Assembly (NCBI GenBank): GCA_949130495.1
Contig: OX422216.1
Location: 105,345,967-105,409,966, forward strand
Length of the DNA: 64,000 bases
Source of the DNA: Sambucus nigra
Lineage: Eukaryota > Streptophyta > Magnoliopsida > Dipsacales > Adoxaceae
Direction of reading: 5' to 3'
The number at the start of each line of letters is the position of its first letter. Position 1 is the stretch's first letter. A program made the translations under genes and the position numbers. This document shows, piece by piece, positions 37,001-46,892 of this stretch. The notes under the pieces are model-generated. The model saw only the letters and a program-made list of their open reading frames with translations, ran no database searches and had not been told where the DNA came from.

Positions 37001-37718
37001 TGTAATCTAGAAGGGTAATAATAGGGCTATGGTCTGAGATTCCACACGGCAAGGTGATTGCCTGAGAGTTAGGAAATACATCAGTCCATATGTCATTGTG
37101 CAGCACCCTATCAATCCTTGATTGCACATTATTGCAGCCCAGCTGATTTTTATTCCAAGTAAACCAAAGCCCACTATTTGCCATGTCATCTGCATTTAGA
37201 TCCCTTAAACAGTTATTAAATTCATCAGTAGCAGCAATGTCAATGCCATTAATGCCTTTTTTCTCATCCTGATTTCTAACAACATTAAAATCACCCATGA
37301 GAATCCAAGGCCTATCATTAACCACACCTTTGTTCTCCATAAGAAAATCCCATAGGCTCCTTCTATTTTCAGTCATGTTGTCCCCATAGATGAAAGTGGC
37401 ATAAAAGGAATAATTGGTTCCTATAATATTCACATTGCAAAACAAAGCTTGTCTCTGAGTACCAACCACCTCAATACTTAGAATCTTGGGATTCCATCCC
37501 ACAATCACTCTAGCCACCCCACCTTCCATAGGGCAGTTGTGAACATACTCCCACTGGTAAAAACACATACTTTTAACATTCTCTAAGTTATTCCTCCTGA
37601 TCTTAGTCTCAACTAAACAAATCAGATCTAGCTTATTATCCTTGATCAACTTATCCACTTCAATTTGTTTATGGGAGGAATTGAGCCCCCTAATATTCCA
37701 TGTTCCCATCTTGGTCAT
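34068..37718 (-). CDS. LINE Z ORF2: endonuclease-reverse transcriptase (1216 aa)
   Basis: It is a full-length L1-type ORF2. The N-terminal APE-type endonuclease has GTWNIRGLNS, LVETKIRR, MGDFNVVRN and the catalytic GISDHSPI. The central RT has GSDKAPGPDGFN, QAAFVEGRSIADNILL, IKIDMLKAYDLVSWDF, GLRQGDPLSPYLF and the active site SFADDLVVF. A C-terminal zinc-binding RT module (zf-RVT type) has CGICGSKRETYNHLFSQC. It would nick target DNA and copy LINE RNA from the nick. The start ATG is at 37718-37716 and overlaps the ORF1 stop in ATGA, so translation by reinitiation is plausible (inference). No key residue is visibly missing. About 1.2 kaa is normal for plant L1 ORF2. Whether it is expressed cannot be told. 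Confidence 0.92.
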   Translation of the reverse strand: MTKMGTWNIRGLNSSHKQIEVDKLIKDNKLDLICLVETKIRRNNLENVKSMCFYQWEYVHNCPMEGGVARVIVGWNPKILSIEVVGTQRQALFCNVNIIGTNYSFYATFIYGDNMTENRRSLWDFLMENKGVVNDRPWILMGDFNVVRNQDEKKGINGIDIAATDEFNNCLRDLNADDMANSGLWFTWNKNQLGCNNVQSRIDRVLHNDIWTDVFPNSQAITLPCGISDHSPIITLLDYSSNWKPKPFKFFNFWMNHQEFMPILIEAWDVEMDGNPMMRLFRKLNRVKVSLKNFNKKFFNRISIQVTDIKSKLDNLQRALDIDGSNEEIQMEEKEMREKYTYMRNDEESFLRQKARTKWLQLGDQNNAFFHKKVNQNLARRKIVSIENDMGVRVEGREKVARESVRYFQNLFGNRVQCVDADDVLGEVIKTKLNSHQAELLEADVSHDEIKAAMFAIGSDKAPGPDGFNSHFFKENWQLVGDDVCDAIKYFFDTGMFFDQWNCTALALIPKISTPVSMKDFRPISCCNTIYKCISKVITRRLKKLMPILISNNQAAFVEGRSIADNILLLQELMRNYHRDSLPPRCVIKIDMLKAYDLVSWDFLINLLVQFGFPSKVIGWITMCVTTTRFSINLNGELNGFFPGRRGLRQGDPLSPYLFLLVMEAFTGIISKATESALFKHHPKCKEMSLTHLSFADDLVVFTGGDKESCRIVKDAIAEFSSYSGLMVNLDKSSLFTAGINMDGIQEISSILGIQHGHPPFKYLGVPLITTRLKKEDCQILVDRITMRVRCWTNKFLSFAGRLLLVKTVIFSIQVYWACTFILPKSIIKKIEQVMKNYLWKGDETNSKGAKVAWEDICVSLEEGGLNIKSLETWNIAAMAKHLWNLCSKKDSLWIKWCNIYKIKGRSIWALSIPNDASWSWRKILKIREKFRRQIKTIIGNGTQTFMWYDLWHPNGPLFPLYGNNIVYDSASSLKAKVSDFIHQMEWRWPSTVTWELNEVKNASLPAILEGNDYVVWLPSKKGTFTIASAWELLKTHKPTVTWSKFVWSKVCIPKCSFIAWLVFRKAINTKDKLFEWGISEDDLCGICGSKRETYNHLFSQCSLSKSIWEEVMLRNQRYRKFQSWNRELSLATVNHSTISLCDKIRSLSFITTIYCIWMERNSRCFKHVFNSLDTIVKGIENMVKAKVLTWKKDRRNYTNWMACMYWNIPENRLLS

Positions 37719-39490
37719 CGAAATTTATTTGATTTGTTGCCTGATCTCCTCTTGTCATTCTTGTTGCTCCTGAACACCCCTTTACCATCCACTCTATCCC
37801 CCTTGTCAAACTCATCTACTGCCTTAATTTTCAGAACCAACCCAGATGGAACAGGGGTAGTAACCATAGTCAACTCATCTTTGTCTATCTCCAGACCTTC
37901 TGAGGGGTTAGAGGTCATAGTACTGTCAGTATTACTGCCCTCCACACCTGGTTTTCCTTGTATTGTCCCCCCACAGTTATCTAGTTCAACAGGAGAAAGG
38001 TTCTCAGAGTTCCCAGCATGATGGCCTTTGAGCTGCACTATAGGCTCATCCTCTATTGCAGCCTCTAATATGTCAAATTGATTATGAGTTGTAACTTTAG
38101 TAAGGTCAATATTCCTCCTCCCCTCTTTTGCAGCCTTTCCTTCTTCAATTAGAGCTCCTTTTTCCAACACTCCACTAATGGCATTATCAGTACCTGTAGG
38201 GGTTTTGATACCCTTATGTTGAACTTGAGTCCACCCTTCTTCAAGGGCCTTCTGAACCTCTATCTTACTTTTGTATGGGAACACCTCCACTCTATTATTT
38301 ATTGCCACCCATGCCTTCTTAGCCTTAGGACAGTTAAGCATTCCATGCCCAAATATGCCACACTTGACACATGAAGATGGTTTTTCTTGATACTCCACTC
38401 CAACCTCAGCATATGATCCATCCTCCATTCTAACTTCAATGACTTTGGGATAATCTTCCATGACTTTTAGTTCCACACATATTCTGGCAAAACTTATTCT
38501 TTGCATTCCTTCTGTAATAGTATCAGCATACAATGGAATTCCAACTGAGCTAGCAACATAGCTCAACCCCTCCTCTGTCCATAATTGCATAGGGATATTA
38601 TGGAACTTCACCCAGACAGGGATCTTTGAGGTTGAATCTTTAGCAAAAGAGAAATTTGGAGTCCATTTCTGGATGATAATTGGGTTTCCCACAAAATGCC
38701 ATGGCCCATTGTCAATGACCTCATCCCTCATACTAGCATTCTCAAACATGAAAAAGTAATTGCCATTATTATGCCCCACAATTTTTTGGAGGCCAAATTT
38801 ATCCCATAGTCTATGGGCAATATTGCATACCAGAGTGTAGGGCAGGCTCCTTCCAAGGAAGCATCCAACCATACTATTTTCCCATTTCTCATAACCACAT
38901 GTAGCCACTTCCAGAGGTGGGGATACAATGATCCTTTTATCAGTTATTGAAGGGGCATGGTATGTTAATCTAAACTTTGGGTATCTCTTATCAGCAACAA
39001 CATCCTTCCATGATTTATCCCCAGCCTTATTTGGGGTAGAACAGGGTATGGGTCCAGCTGCATTCTTACTAGTACCTTCTTTTATACATTCCTTTTCTTC
39101 ATTCTTGCATCTCTCCCCAACAGAGTTGGAGCCTTCTTCTCTTTGTACAGTTCCTCTAACTTGCATAATATCCTCATAGGAGAAGCCCTTCATTTTCAGA
39201 AATTCGTTATACTTCTTCTTCTCTTCACTCCAATCATCCCATCCAGGTTCATGTATGGAGGTATCTGGGATATTGCCTACATTTCCTCCAGAGACCACAA
39301 CTTGGCCATCTTCAAATTCATCCTCATGAGCTGAACACAAGGGAACTTCCACTGCGTCATAGGGAATAAATTTTGCTGTATCCAGAGGGGTATTGCGTAA
39401 CTTTGACTGCCCAAACAGGGCCATAGTATCTTGCGACTGGGAGGCATTGAAATTCCTATCTCCACGTGTGGCCGGAGGCAGGTTGTTCAT
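37715..39490 (-). CDS. LINE Z ORF1: DUF4283/zinc-knuckle RNA-binding protein (591 aa)
   Basis: It starts at ATG 39490 (MNNLPPATRGD). An acidic N-terminus (DEFEDGQVVVSGG) is followed by DUF4283 at roughly residues 165-330 (KWENSMVGCFLGRSLPYTLV, LWDKFGLQKIVGHNNGNYFF, NGPWHFVGNPIIIQKW, PLYADTITEGMQRISFARIC). A CCHC knuckle follows (CVKCGIFGHGMLNC), then a long polar tail with ILEAAIEDEP and a basic end (RRSGNKSNKFR). In plants such ORF1 proteins are thought to bind LINE RNA (family knowledge). The frame is intact and ends in TGA overlapping the ORF2 ATG. It matches the broken ORF1 copies X, Y, V and T in domain order. Confidence 0.9.
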   Translation of the reverse strand: MNNLPPATRGDRNFNASQSQDTMALFGQSKLRNTPLDTAKFIPYDAVEVPLCSAHEDEFEDGQVVVSGGNVGNIPDTSIHEPGWDDWSEEKKKYNEFLKMKGFSYEDIMQVRGTVQREEGSNSVGERCKNEEKECIKEGTSKNAAGPIPCSTPNKAGDKSWKDVVADKRYPKFRLTYHAPSITDKRIIVSPPLEVATCGYEKWENSMVGCFLGRSLPYTLVCNIAHRLWDKFGLQKIVGHNNGNYFFMFENASMRDEVIDNGPWHFVGNPIIIQKWTPNFSFAKDSTSKIPVWVKFHNIPMQLWTEEGLSYVASSVGIPLYADTITEGMQRISFARICVELKVMEDYPKVIEVRMEDGSYAEVGVEYQEKPSSCVKCGIFGHGMLNCPKAKKAWVAINNRVEVFPYKSKIEVQKALEEGWTQVQHKGIKTPTGTDNAISGVLEKGALIEEGKAAKEGRRNIDLTKVTTHNQFDILEAAIEDEPIVQLKGHHAGNSENLSPVELDNCGGTIQGKPGVEGSNTDSTMTSNPSEGLEIDKDELTMVTTPVPSGLVLKIKAVDEFDKGDRVDGKGVFRSNKNDKRRSGNKSNKFR

Positions 39491-39926
39491 GGTGGCTCAG
39501 AGGTTTGTGTTACCTGAGATGATGCCGGAACTATCCCATTTATGAAGATTTGCATTTTCGTATGAAACAGATCAGCTGGTCCGAATCAATAGAATCTGGA
39601 GTTGTTCGGATGATTGCCCCTGCTGGGAATCGATTCATGCCAAAACGGGACTTCTTCACTTGCTTTAAAGATCCTGCGCCCGGGGCGCTTCTTGTTTTAT
39701 TTTCTTGATCCCTTTTCTGGAGGGGGCTCGAACCTGCTGAGAGTCTCTTCGGAGGCACACTTCTATTTTTGAAGATATTTAGTTTATCACCAGCAATTCC
39801 CTTAGCTACCCTATCTATGGTAATCTCTTCCTCTTCGCGGAAAGCGATCGACGATCAATAATTAATACGAATTCTTGCTTATGGGGATTCGGCATTCAAT
39901 CGTAGGACCCACAGCGGGATGGCTTA
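39491..39926 (-). other. LINE Z 5' leader (putative promoter region)
   Basis: This 436-bp stretch is richer in GC and CpG than its surroundings (GCGCCCGGGGCGC near 39678, TCTTCGCGGAAAGCGATCG near 39833). It lies between the ORF1 start and the inferred 5' end. LINE promoters are internal and lie in this leader (family knowledge). No TATA box is needed or claimed. The right boundary is set only by resumption of LINE Y and a 6-bp repeat. Confidence 0.6.
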
Positions 39927-41253
39927 ACTACTGTTATAACAACACCATATGATGTGGTAGATGTCTCTACAACTACCACCAATGCTGATGCCATTACTCT
40001 CTATGAAAACAGTCATGTCCCAATATCAGTTGATGTTAAAGATGGTGTTTTAACCATTGACAAAGAATATGGAGTTCCAGCCATTGAAGATGAAGTTTTT
40101 ACACCTAGTGAAAAGGAAGATGGGGATGAACTTAAGGAGTAACAAATGACTGTCTTGGATGAAAGTATCAGGTTAGTCACCTCCAATGTGTCAATAATCC
40201 AAGAACTTAATGAGGAGAAAAATGTTTATATTTATTTCCTTAAGACCAATGGATTTTTTCGATGATATCATCAGTTGTGTTTCAACTAGAGATGGTAACA
40301 TGTCTACTATTAGCAAAAATAAGAGTTGTAATGATAGAAAACTCATTAACAGCGTGGTCTCAGATGACAACAAGGTTAAAGGTGGTGATACAAGGTAATG
40401 AAAGCTAATACCAACGTCGATAGATGTGTGAATGGGTTAGCTAGTGCTACTGACAAAAACCTATACTAGTTGTACTCCCTTCAAATTAGTTAATAATAAA
40501 GGCATTAGTCCAACTAATATGGGACCCACGATAACCCCAAACATGTCTTCTAATATAGATCATGCTTTTAAATCGTAGAAAGTTGTTGTTTCTATCAAGA
40601 GGAAACCAAAGTTCAAGCTATCTTACCACAAGCCTATGGTAATGAAGGACAAGGTTCAAGTCAAACCACATACGGAGGTATCCTAGCTTTACTATTCTCA
40701 ATGGGAATTCACTTGCATGGGATTTTTTCTTGGGAGGAAACTACCATTTATTCTAGTCAACAATATTGCCCATAGACTATGGGATAATATTGGGCTTTCA
40801 TAAGTCATCTCACATGATAAGGGGTAGTTTATCTTTAAGTTTGATAACATATATAGTAGTGATGAAGTGGTGGAAAGTGGACCTTGGCACTTTATGGGAA
40901 ATGCCATAATATTAAAGAAATGACAACCTAATTTCAGTTACACCAAAGAAACCATTGAAAGATTCCTTGTGTGGGTTTTATTTCATAACATACCCATTCA
41001 ATATTGGACATTTGAAGGCCTCAACTACATAGCTAGTGATGTTAGTGTGCCAATATATGCAGACTCAATCACAAAAGAGATGAAGAGGATTAGTTATGCT
41101 CATATCTGTGTTAAAATGAAGCCTCAAGCTGACTATCATAAGTTTGGGGAGATCATTATATAAGATGGAAGCACTGTAAATATCAAAGTGGAGTATCAGG
41201 CCATGCCTCACTCTTATAGACATTGGATTACATTTAACCACACCATTGCCAAA
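39927..41253 (+). pseudogene. LINE Y continued: ORF1 (second N-terminal-like segment, DUF4283)
   Basis: The frame of 33642-33947 resumes at 39927 (TTVITTPYDVVDVS). A second copy of the acidic N-terminal pattern follows (PYDVVDV, then SNVSIIQELNEEKNVYIYFLKT), so ORF1 may carry a duplicated N-terminus. After several stops and shifts DUF4283 is clear from about 40690 to 41210 (WDFFLGRKLPFILVNNIAHR, PWHFMGNAIILKK, VLFHNIPIQYWTFEGLNYIA, PIYADSITKEMKRISYAHIC). The copy is cut in the zinc-knuckle codons at ACACCATTGCCAAA (41240-41253) and resumes at 47929. Confidence 0.75.
41240..41253. repeat. Left target duplication of the V/U LINE pair
   Basis: ACACCATTGCCAAA here is repeated at 47928-47941. The repeats bracket 6.7 kb of LINE sequence and split a Thr-Ile-Ala-Lys codon run of the LINE Y zinc knuckle. 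Confidence 0.88.
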
Positions 41254-41422
41254 AAACAAATGTCTCCTTTTTGGGGGGGAATAATTATGTATATATCAAC
41301 AAACGAAACTACAACAAGTGAAATAAGGGTAAGAACCCACACCCTCCCACAGGGGTATACCCCAAAGGAGAAAAAAGAAAACAACAAACACAAGGGCAGA
41401 AATCCCCAAGACCCACTAAACC

Positions 41423-44400
41423 CTAATCCATTGTACTCTCGGGGATTCCCCAGTTCACGCAAGCCATCCAGTTCTCAAACCTCCTAATCCCTTTCTTCCA
41501 TTTCACGGCCCTAGCTCTGATCATAACATAAGTCTCTTTGATAATGACATCACTGCACTTAGACACCCACTTAAATTGTCTAGCATTACGCTCCAACCAC
41601 AGGCAGTAAATTGTAGTAGAAAACGATATACTCCTAATACGATTGTAAAGGCTAGAGCCATTGTAATTTGAAATGGCATATATCATCTCCCCATCCCAAT
41701 CCATAGCCTCTCTGTACTCCTGGTTCCTAGTCCTGACCTCCTTCCACACCTCCTTAGCAATATGACACTCGTTGAAGATGTGGGCAATGGTCTCAATCCC
41801 AATAGCGCAGCTACAACATAAATTGTCCTAAAAAATGCCCCAGCTGTAGAGCTTGTCCTTGGTGTGAATGGCATCCCTACATATCATCCATAAAATAAAA
41901 GCACATTTAGGTATGTTAACCTTATCCCACACGATATTATGCCAAGGGACATTAGGCTGGCTGGGGGTAATTTCATCATAAGCCGATCCAATAGAGAACC
42001 CAGACTGGTTGGGAATCCAGACCACCTCATCGCTAGTGTCCTGTCTAATTGGGGGAAGGGCCGCATTCCTGATATCCAGAAGTTCCCAAGTAATCGAAGC
42101 AGGCCACCTCCACCTATTCTCCTTAATCAAGTCGACCACCTTAGCCTTATGGTTGCTAGAAACGTAGTAAATAACTCTATCCCCCAAACAAGGGGTGAAG
42201 AGGCCCCAGTGTGTGTCAGTTAGCATACCAAAGAAAGGTATCCTCATCGTTGCCAATGTTCCACTTTAGAAGAGGTCTGATCATATATCTCAATTGTAAC
42301 ATCTTCCTCCAGCTCTAAGACATGTCGCTATTAATAGTGATAGCCCACAAACTCCTTCTCTTAATTTTATACACATTGTACCACTTCACCCATAGGTAGT
42401 CCTTCTTACAGCTGAGATTCCATAACATCTTCAAGATCGCAGCCACATTCCACCTCTCGATGCTTTTAATGCCAAGACCACCTTCCGCATAGCTACTACA
42501 AAGGTCCTTCCATGACACCTTGGCCCCCTAATGTTTGAGATTAGATCCTGTCCAAAGAAAGTCCTTCACCAGTTGCTCAATTTTCTTGATAACTCCTTTG
42601 GGAAAAATGAAAAGACTAGACCAATAGACTTGGATCCCAAAAGGAATAGACTTGACAAGCTGAAGTCTGCCTGCGTAGTTAAGAAAATTGTTAGTCCAAC
42701 ACTTAATCCTGGCGATAATCTTGTCAACAAGCCTTCGACAGTCCTCCCCCTTGAGTCTAGAAGTGATGAGAGGCACCCCTAAGTACAAGAAGGGAGGGTT
42801 GATGTGAGGGAAGCCAAGAATATCCTCAATCTGCATGATAATATCCTCCCCCAAACCCGTGCAAAAGAAGTTGCTCTTGTTGAGGTTAGGCCTAAGGCCC
42901 GCAATGCTACTGAAGTCATCCACCCCCTTCTTTACAATGTTGTAGGAAGAAAAGTCCCCACCACACAGAATAACCACATCATTCGTAAAACATAGGTGGT
43001 TGAGCCCCACCTCCTTGCATCTTGGGTGATAACTAAACATAGGATCAATGCAAGCCTTATCCAAGATGCAAGAGAAAGTTTCCATAAACAAAAGGAAAAG
43101 TTAGGGAGAGAGGGGGTTACCCTGCCTCAATCATCTCTTCCCCTCAAAGAACCCGTAGAGCTGCCCATTCAAGTTGATGGAGAACCTAGTGTTAGTTAAT
43201 CACTCTTTAATCCAGTCAACAAACATAGCGGGGAAGCCAAGATGACTCAAAAGCATGAAAAGAAACTCCCAATCCAAGGTATCATATGCCTTCAGTCGGT
43301 CAATCTTCAAGGTGCATCTGGGCGGGCTGAGATCTCTATGGTAATTTCTCATAACCTCCTGAAGAAGAAGGATAATATCGGAAATGGATCTCCCTTTCAC
43401 AAACGCAGCTTGACACGAATTGATAAGATGGGGGAGGATAGGCTTCATCCTATTAGCAAGAATCTTTGAAATGCATTTGTATATGGTATTACAACACGAA
43501 ATAGATTTAAAATCATGCATACCATTAGGAGTGGTAACCTTAGGAATGAAGTCCAAATTCGTGCAGTTCCATTGACTGGGCAAGTAGCTGCAACTGAAGA
43601 ATAACTTCACGGCCTCAATAAAATCGATCCCCACTACATACCAGTTCTTCTTGAAAAAATACGCATTAAACACATCGGGACCCGGGCTTTATCAGACCTA
43701 ATGGTGAACATTTCCACCTTAATCTCATCATCATCAATGGGTTTACACAATGTGACAGCAGCATCATCGTTAATCCTTTTGGTGGCATTTGCCTCAAGAA
43801 TTAGGACCGGGTCCGCACAGGTGTTGTTGTTACCCAGAAGGTTGCAAAAATACCCCACATCCATGTTAGCCACACCCTGAGTACCGTCAACACGCAACCC
43901 ATTCTCATCCTCAATACTTAAAATTTTCCTTCTAGCAATAGCTTGATTAGCCTTCTTGTGAAATAAGGCCCAGCTGAAGCCATTTAATTCTGGAATGCTG
44001 CTTATAAAATGACTCTTCAGTGTTTCTGAGATCCAGATAATACGTCAACCTATGTCTCTCCTCCTATTGAATGCATATCTTCCCACCATCATTATCAAGT
44101 CTAACTTGAACATCGTCCAGCATCTGCTTCACTTCCTCGATCGTCCAGGAAAGATGGCTGTAAAAATTATTGTTAAAGCCTTTAAGATTTCTCTTTAGCC
44201 TGCTCATCTTCTTGCTTAGCCTCACCATCAGGTTACCCTCGTCATGCTCATACCAAGAGTTGGTAAGAACATCCTAGAAATCAGCATGCCCTATCCAGAA
44301 ATTGTAAAATTTGAAAGACTTAGGTATGTAAGGCTATATGGGAGATAACAGAATAACGATGGGGCAATGATCCAAAACACCCTGGGGAAGAACAGTAGCC

Positions 44401-45054
44401 TAAGACTCCAGAAAAATGGAGTTGCAAGTGTCATTATCAAGAACTCTATCCAATCGAGATTGGACATTCTCACAACCCTCTTGGCATTTATTCCACGTGA
44501 AACATAACCCATTAGTCATCATGTCATCGACATGAATGTGATTGATTCACTGGTTGAAGGTCTCCGTAGCAGCAACATCAATGCCATGCACCCCATTCTT
44601 CTCCTCACGAGTTCTCATTACGTTGAAATCCCCCATCAATACCTACGGATGGCCCTCAGTGCTAATACTATTGAGTCTTAAGAAATCCCATAATGGGACT
44701 CTTCTACTAGGTAAGTCATCCCCATAAATAAATGTTGTAAAAAACACACAGTTTCTCCCACAAACATCCACTTTACACAACATGGCTTGAGGGTGAGACT
44801 GGACCAGCGTGACAGTAACACTATTTGGATTCCAACCCACAATCACCGAAGCCACTCCCCCCAGAGGGGCAGTTATCAATGCAGTCCCAATGGTAAAAAT
44901 AGTTGTTCTTAACATTGCAAATATTATTTCTCCAAACTTTAGTTTCCAGTAAACATACCAGGTCCAATTGCTGGTCTCTAATAAACTTACAAACTTCCTT
45001 ATGCTTATGAGGGGAATTGAGGCCCCTTATGTTCCAAGACCCAATCTTAATCAT
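41423..45054 (-). pseudogene. LINE V ORF2 (endonuclease-RT, broken)
   Basis: ATG 45054 opens IGSWNIRGLNSPHKHKEV, the endonuclease start, with LLETKVWRN. Further endonuclease, RT and C-terminal zinc pieces are scattered over at least three frames: KAPGPD-like context near 43690, QAAFVKGRSISDIILLLQEV near 43390, LKIDRLKAYDTLDWEFLF near 43290, YLGVPLITSRLKGEDCR near 42760, and the C-terminal ETIAHIFNECHIAKEVW-like codons near 41780. The RT active site reads CFTNDVVIL near 43000, so the first Asp of the usual FADD is Asn. Stops and frameshifts are numerous. It is a dead copy. Confidence 0.85.
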
Positions 45055-46616
45055 TAACTTTTACTCCCCTTACCCTTTTTCCTATTCTTGCCACCGGAGT
45101 AGCCCACCTTAATTATCTCCCCCTTATGCTTATTTGCTGCTTCATCCACAACCGTAACTATTTTGGCTAATGCTATTGGTTCCATAGTAATCTCATACTC
45201 ATTATCGTTATCCACTATGCTGAACGAGTTTGATAGACTGATGGTGGGAGAAACCATTTATTGAATAGCCTTGCCATTATTACCTATAGTCTTTGTCTCC
45301 TCATGAACCTCTTTCACTGCCCCAGAAGGTTCTCCCAACTCAGTGACAGTTGGAACCATTCAGCTCCTATATGGGTTTTCGTCTTCACTATTACAGCATC
45401 CAGCTTCAGGTTAGGATCCATACCTTTAGTGCATCTCCTAACATTGTGGACAAATAAGAGACAGTTAGGGAACTATGGAGGCTTAGCTTGTAACTCAACT
45501 CTCACTAGTGCAGTTGCACCATCCTCCATAATGACGTTGATACTGCTAGGGTAGGTCTCTTTTACTTCCACCTCAATACAACCCTAGCATAGGAGATCCT
45601 ATTCATCTCCTCTGTTACTACATCAGCGTACAAAGGAAGTCCCATCGAGCTAGCAACGTATCTGATCCCTTCTTCTGTCCAAAGCTGAACTGAAATGTCA
45701 TGAAATTTCACCCAGATGGGTATTTTCTTCATGGTTTCCTTGCTAAAGTTGAAGTTAGCTTACCATTTCTTAAGAATAATGGACATACCAGCAAAGTTCC
45801 AAGGGCCATTGTCAAGAACCTCATCACGCTGAGTATGGTTTTCAAAAAGAAAGAAAAAGAAACCATTGTCATGGGCAATAACCTTGGTCATCCCAAACTT
45901 ACTCCGCATCCTATTAGCAATGTTGTTCACGTATGAGAAAGAGAGTTTTTTCCCCAGAAAATAACCAACCATACTGTTCTCCCACCTCTTGTGGCCCCCA
46001 CTAACCACATCAGCAGGTGGCGAGACTGTAATGACGTTATCCACCACAGAGGGTTGGTTGTAGGTAAGTCGGATCTTAAGTTATTTCTTGACTACCGCGA
46101 CAGAGCTCCACGTGCTATCATTCTGGATCAAAAGTTGATGGGAGGGGGTACGGTCTGTTGGACACATCCAGCTGACACCTTTACCCGATCGTCGAAGATT
46201 TTACTATTCATCATACCATTGAGCCCAATACCAGAAACAACCTCAGTGGATGAACTATATCCCTTTGGAAGATCCACCTTAGTCGGAGGTTGAACACTAC
46301 TATCGCTCAGGCCAATAATACTATAATGGTTATTCACTTCTTCCTCAGAAAACCCTTTGCTTATAAGGAAGTCCCATAAACCAGCGTCAGTCACTCTGAC
46401 CTGGCCCTCTTCTCCATCAGTGTTGTTTAAACTGTGTGCCGTAACATGGCGAGACAAATTAGAGGGAGACAAGGTGGAGCATTCCTCAGCAGCGAGCTTC
46501 CCGGAGTTTCCACTAGGGACTACCAAAACTTGGCCTTCCTCAAGATCCATCATCTTGGCCACCACCAAAGCACTGGGTGGACCATGAGAGATAGGGTTAT
46601 CCACTTTTCGTGCCAT
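45054..46616 (-). pseudogene. LINE V ORF1 (broken)
   Basis: It begins at ATG 46616 (MARKVDNPISHGPPSA) with an acidic stretch (DLEEGQVLVVPSGN) and the segment LWDFLISKGFSEEEVNNHYS. DUF4283 is in a second frame at 46047-45760 (KRWENSMVGYFLGKKLSFSY, NGPWNFAGMSIILKKW). The remainder is shifted, and the C-terminus GYSGGKNRKKGKGSKS ends at TAA 45056-45054. That stop shares its last base with the ORF2 ATG (TAATG), comparable to the ATGA overlap of LINE Z. Confidence 0.82.
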
Positions 46617-46892
46617 AGCAATAGCTTTCCTGGACTATAGAGATAGGTTTTGTGTGTTAGTCAAGAGGAGTTAGAGGGTGTAGGTAGGGTTGGAAAGGGT
46701 GTTTGGAAGGTGGGTGTAGGCAGTTTTGGTTAGGGGGTCTAGAGAGAAGGTAGAGCATTTTCCCTTGTCTCATAAATTCGTAATGGGTGTTTAGAGAAGA
46801 ATTCGAATGGTTGAGAGCTTCTCTCTCTAGGGTTTGGTTTCCTCCTTTATTCCAGCCTCCTTCCCCCTTTCTTGTTCCTCCCTCTTCTTGGT

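Larger units (their letters stand above)
33948..39926 (-). mobile_element. LINE Z: near-complete L1-type LINE with both ORFs open
   Basis: On the minus strand the order is 5' leader (39926-39491), ORF1 (39490-37715), ORF2 (37718-34068), a ~110-bp 3' UTR, and a poly(A) tail seen as T10 at 33948-33957. ORF1 and ORF2 are uninterrupted. The 3' UTR holds GGGGTATGCCCC (34029-34040) and ends TATATATACATC-TAATTTCCC before the tail. The candidate target duplication is only ACTACT (33942-33947 and 39927-39932), but joining the flanks there keeps the host frame open on both sides. The element looks full length and young compared with every other LINE here. Confidence 0.9.
41268..46892 (-). mobile_element. 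LINE V: nearly full-length, broken L1-type LINE
   Basis: On the minus strand: leader (about 46892-46617, starting near AAACCCTAGAGAGAGAAG), ORF1 (46616-45054), ORF2 (45054 to about 41425), 3' UTR with GGGGTATACCCC (41352-41363) and TATATACATAATTATT, then C7 and A5 (G7 and T5 on the plus strand at 41268-41279). ORF1 and ORF2 meet in TAATG. A possible target duplication is ATGTCTCC (41260-41267) against ACGTCTCC (46894-46901), which would place V inside LINE U. It is the same subfamily as LINE S, judging from near-identical C-terminal residues. Confidence 0.85.
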
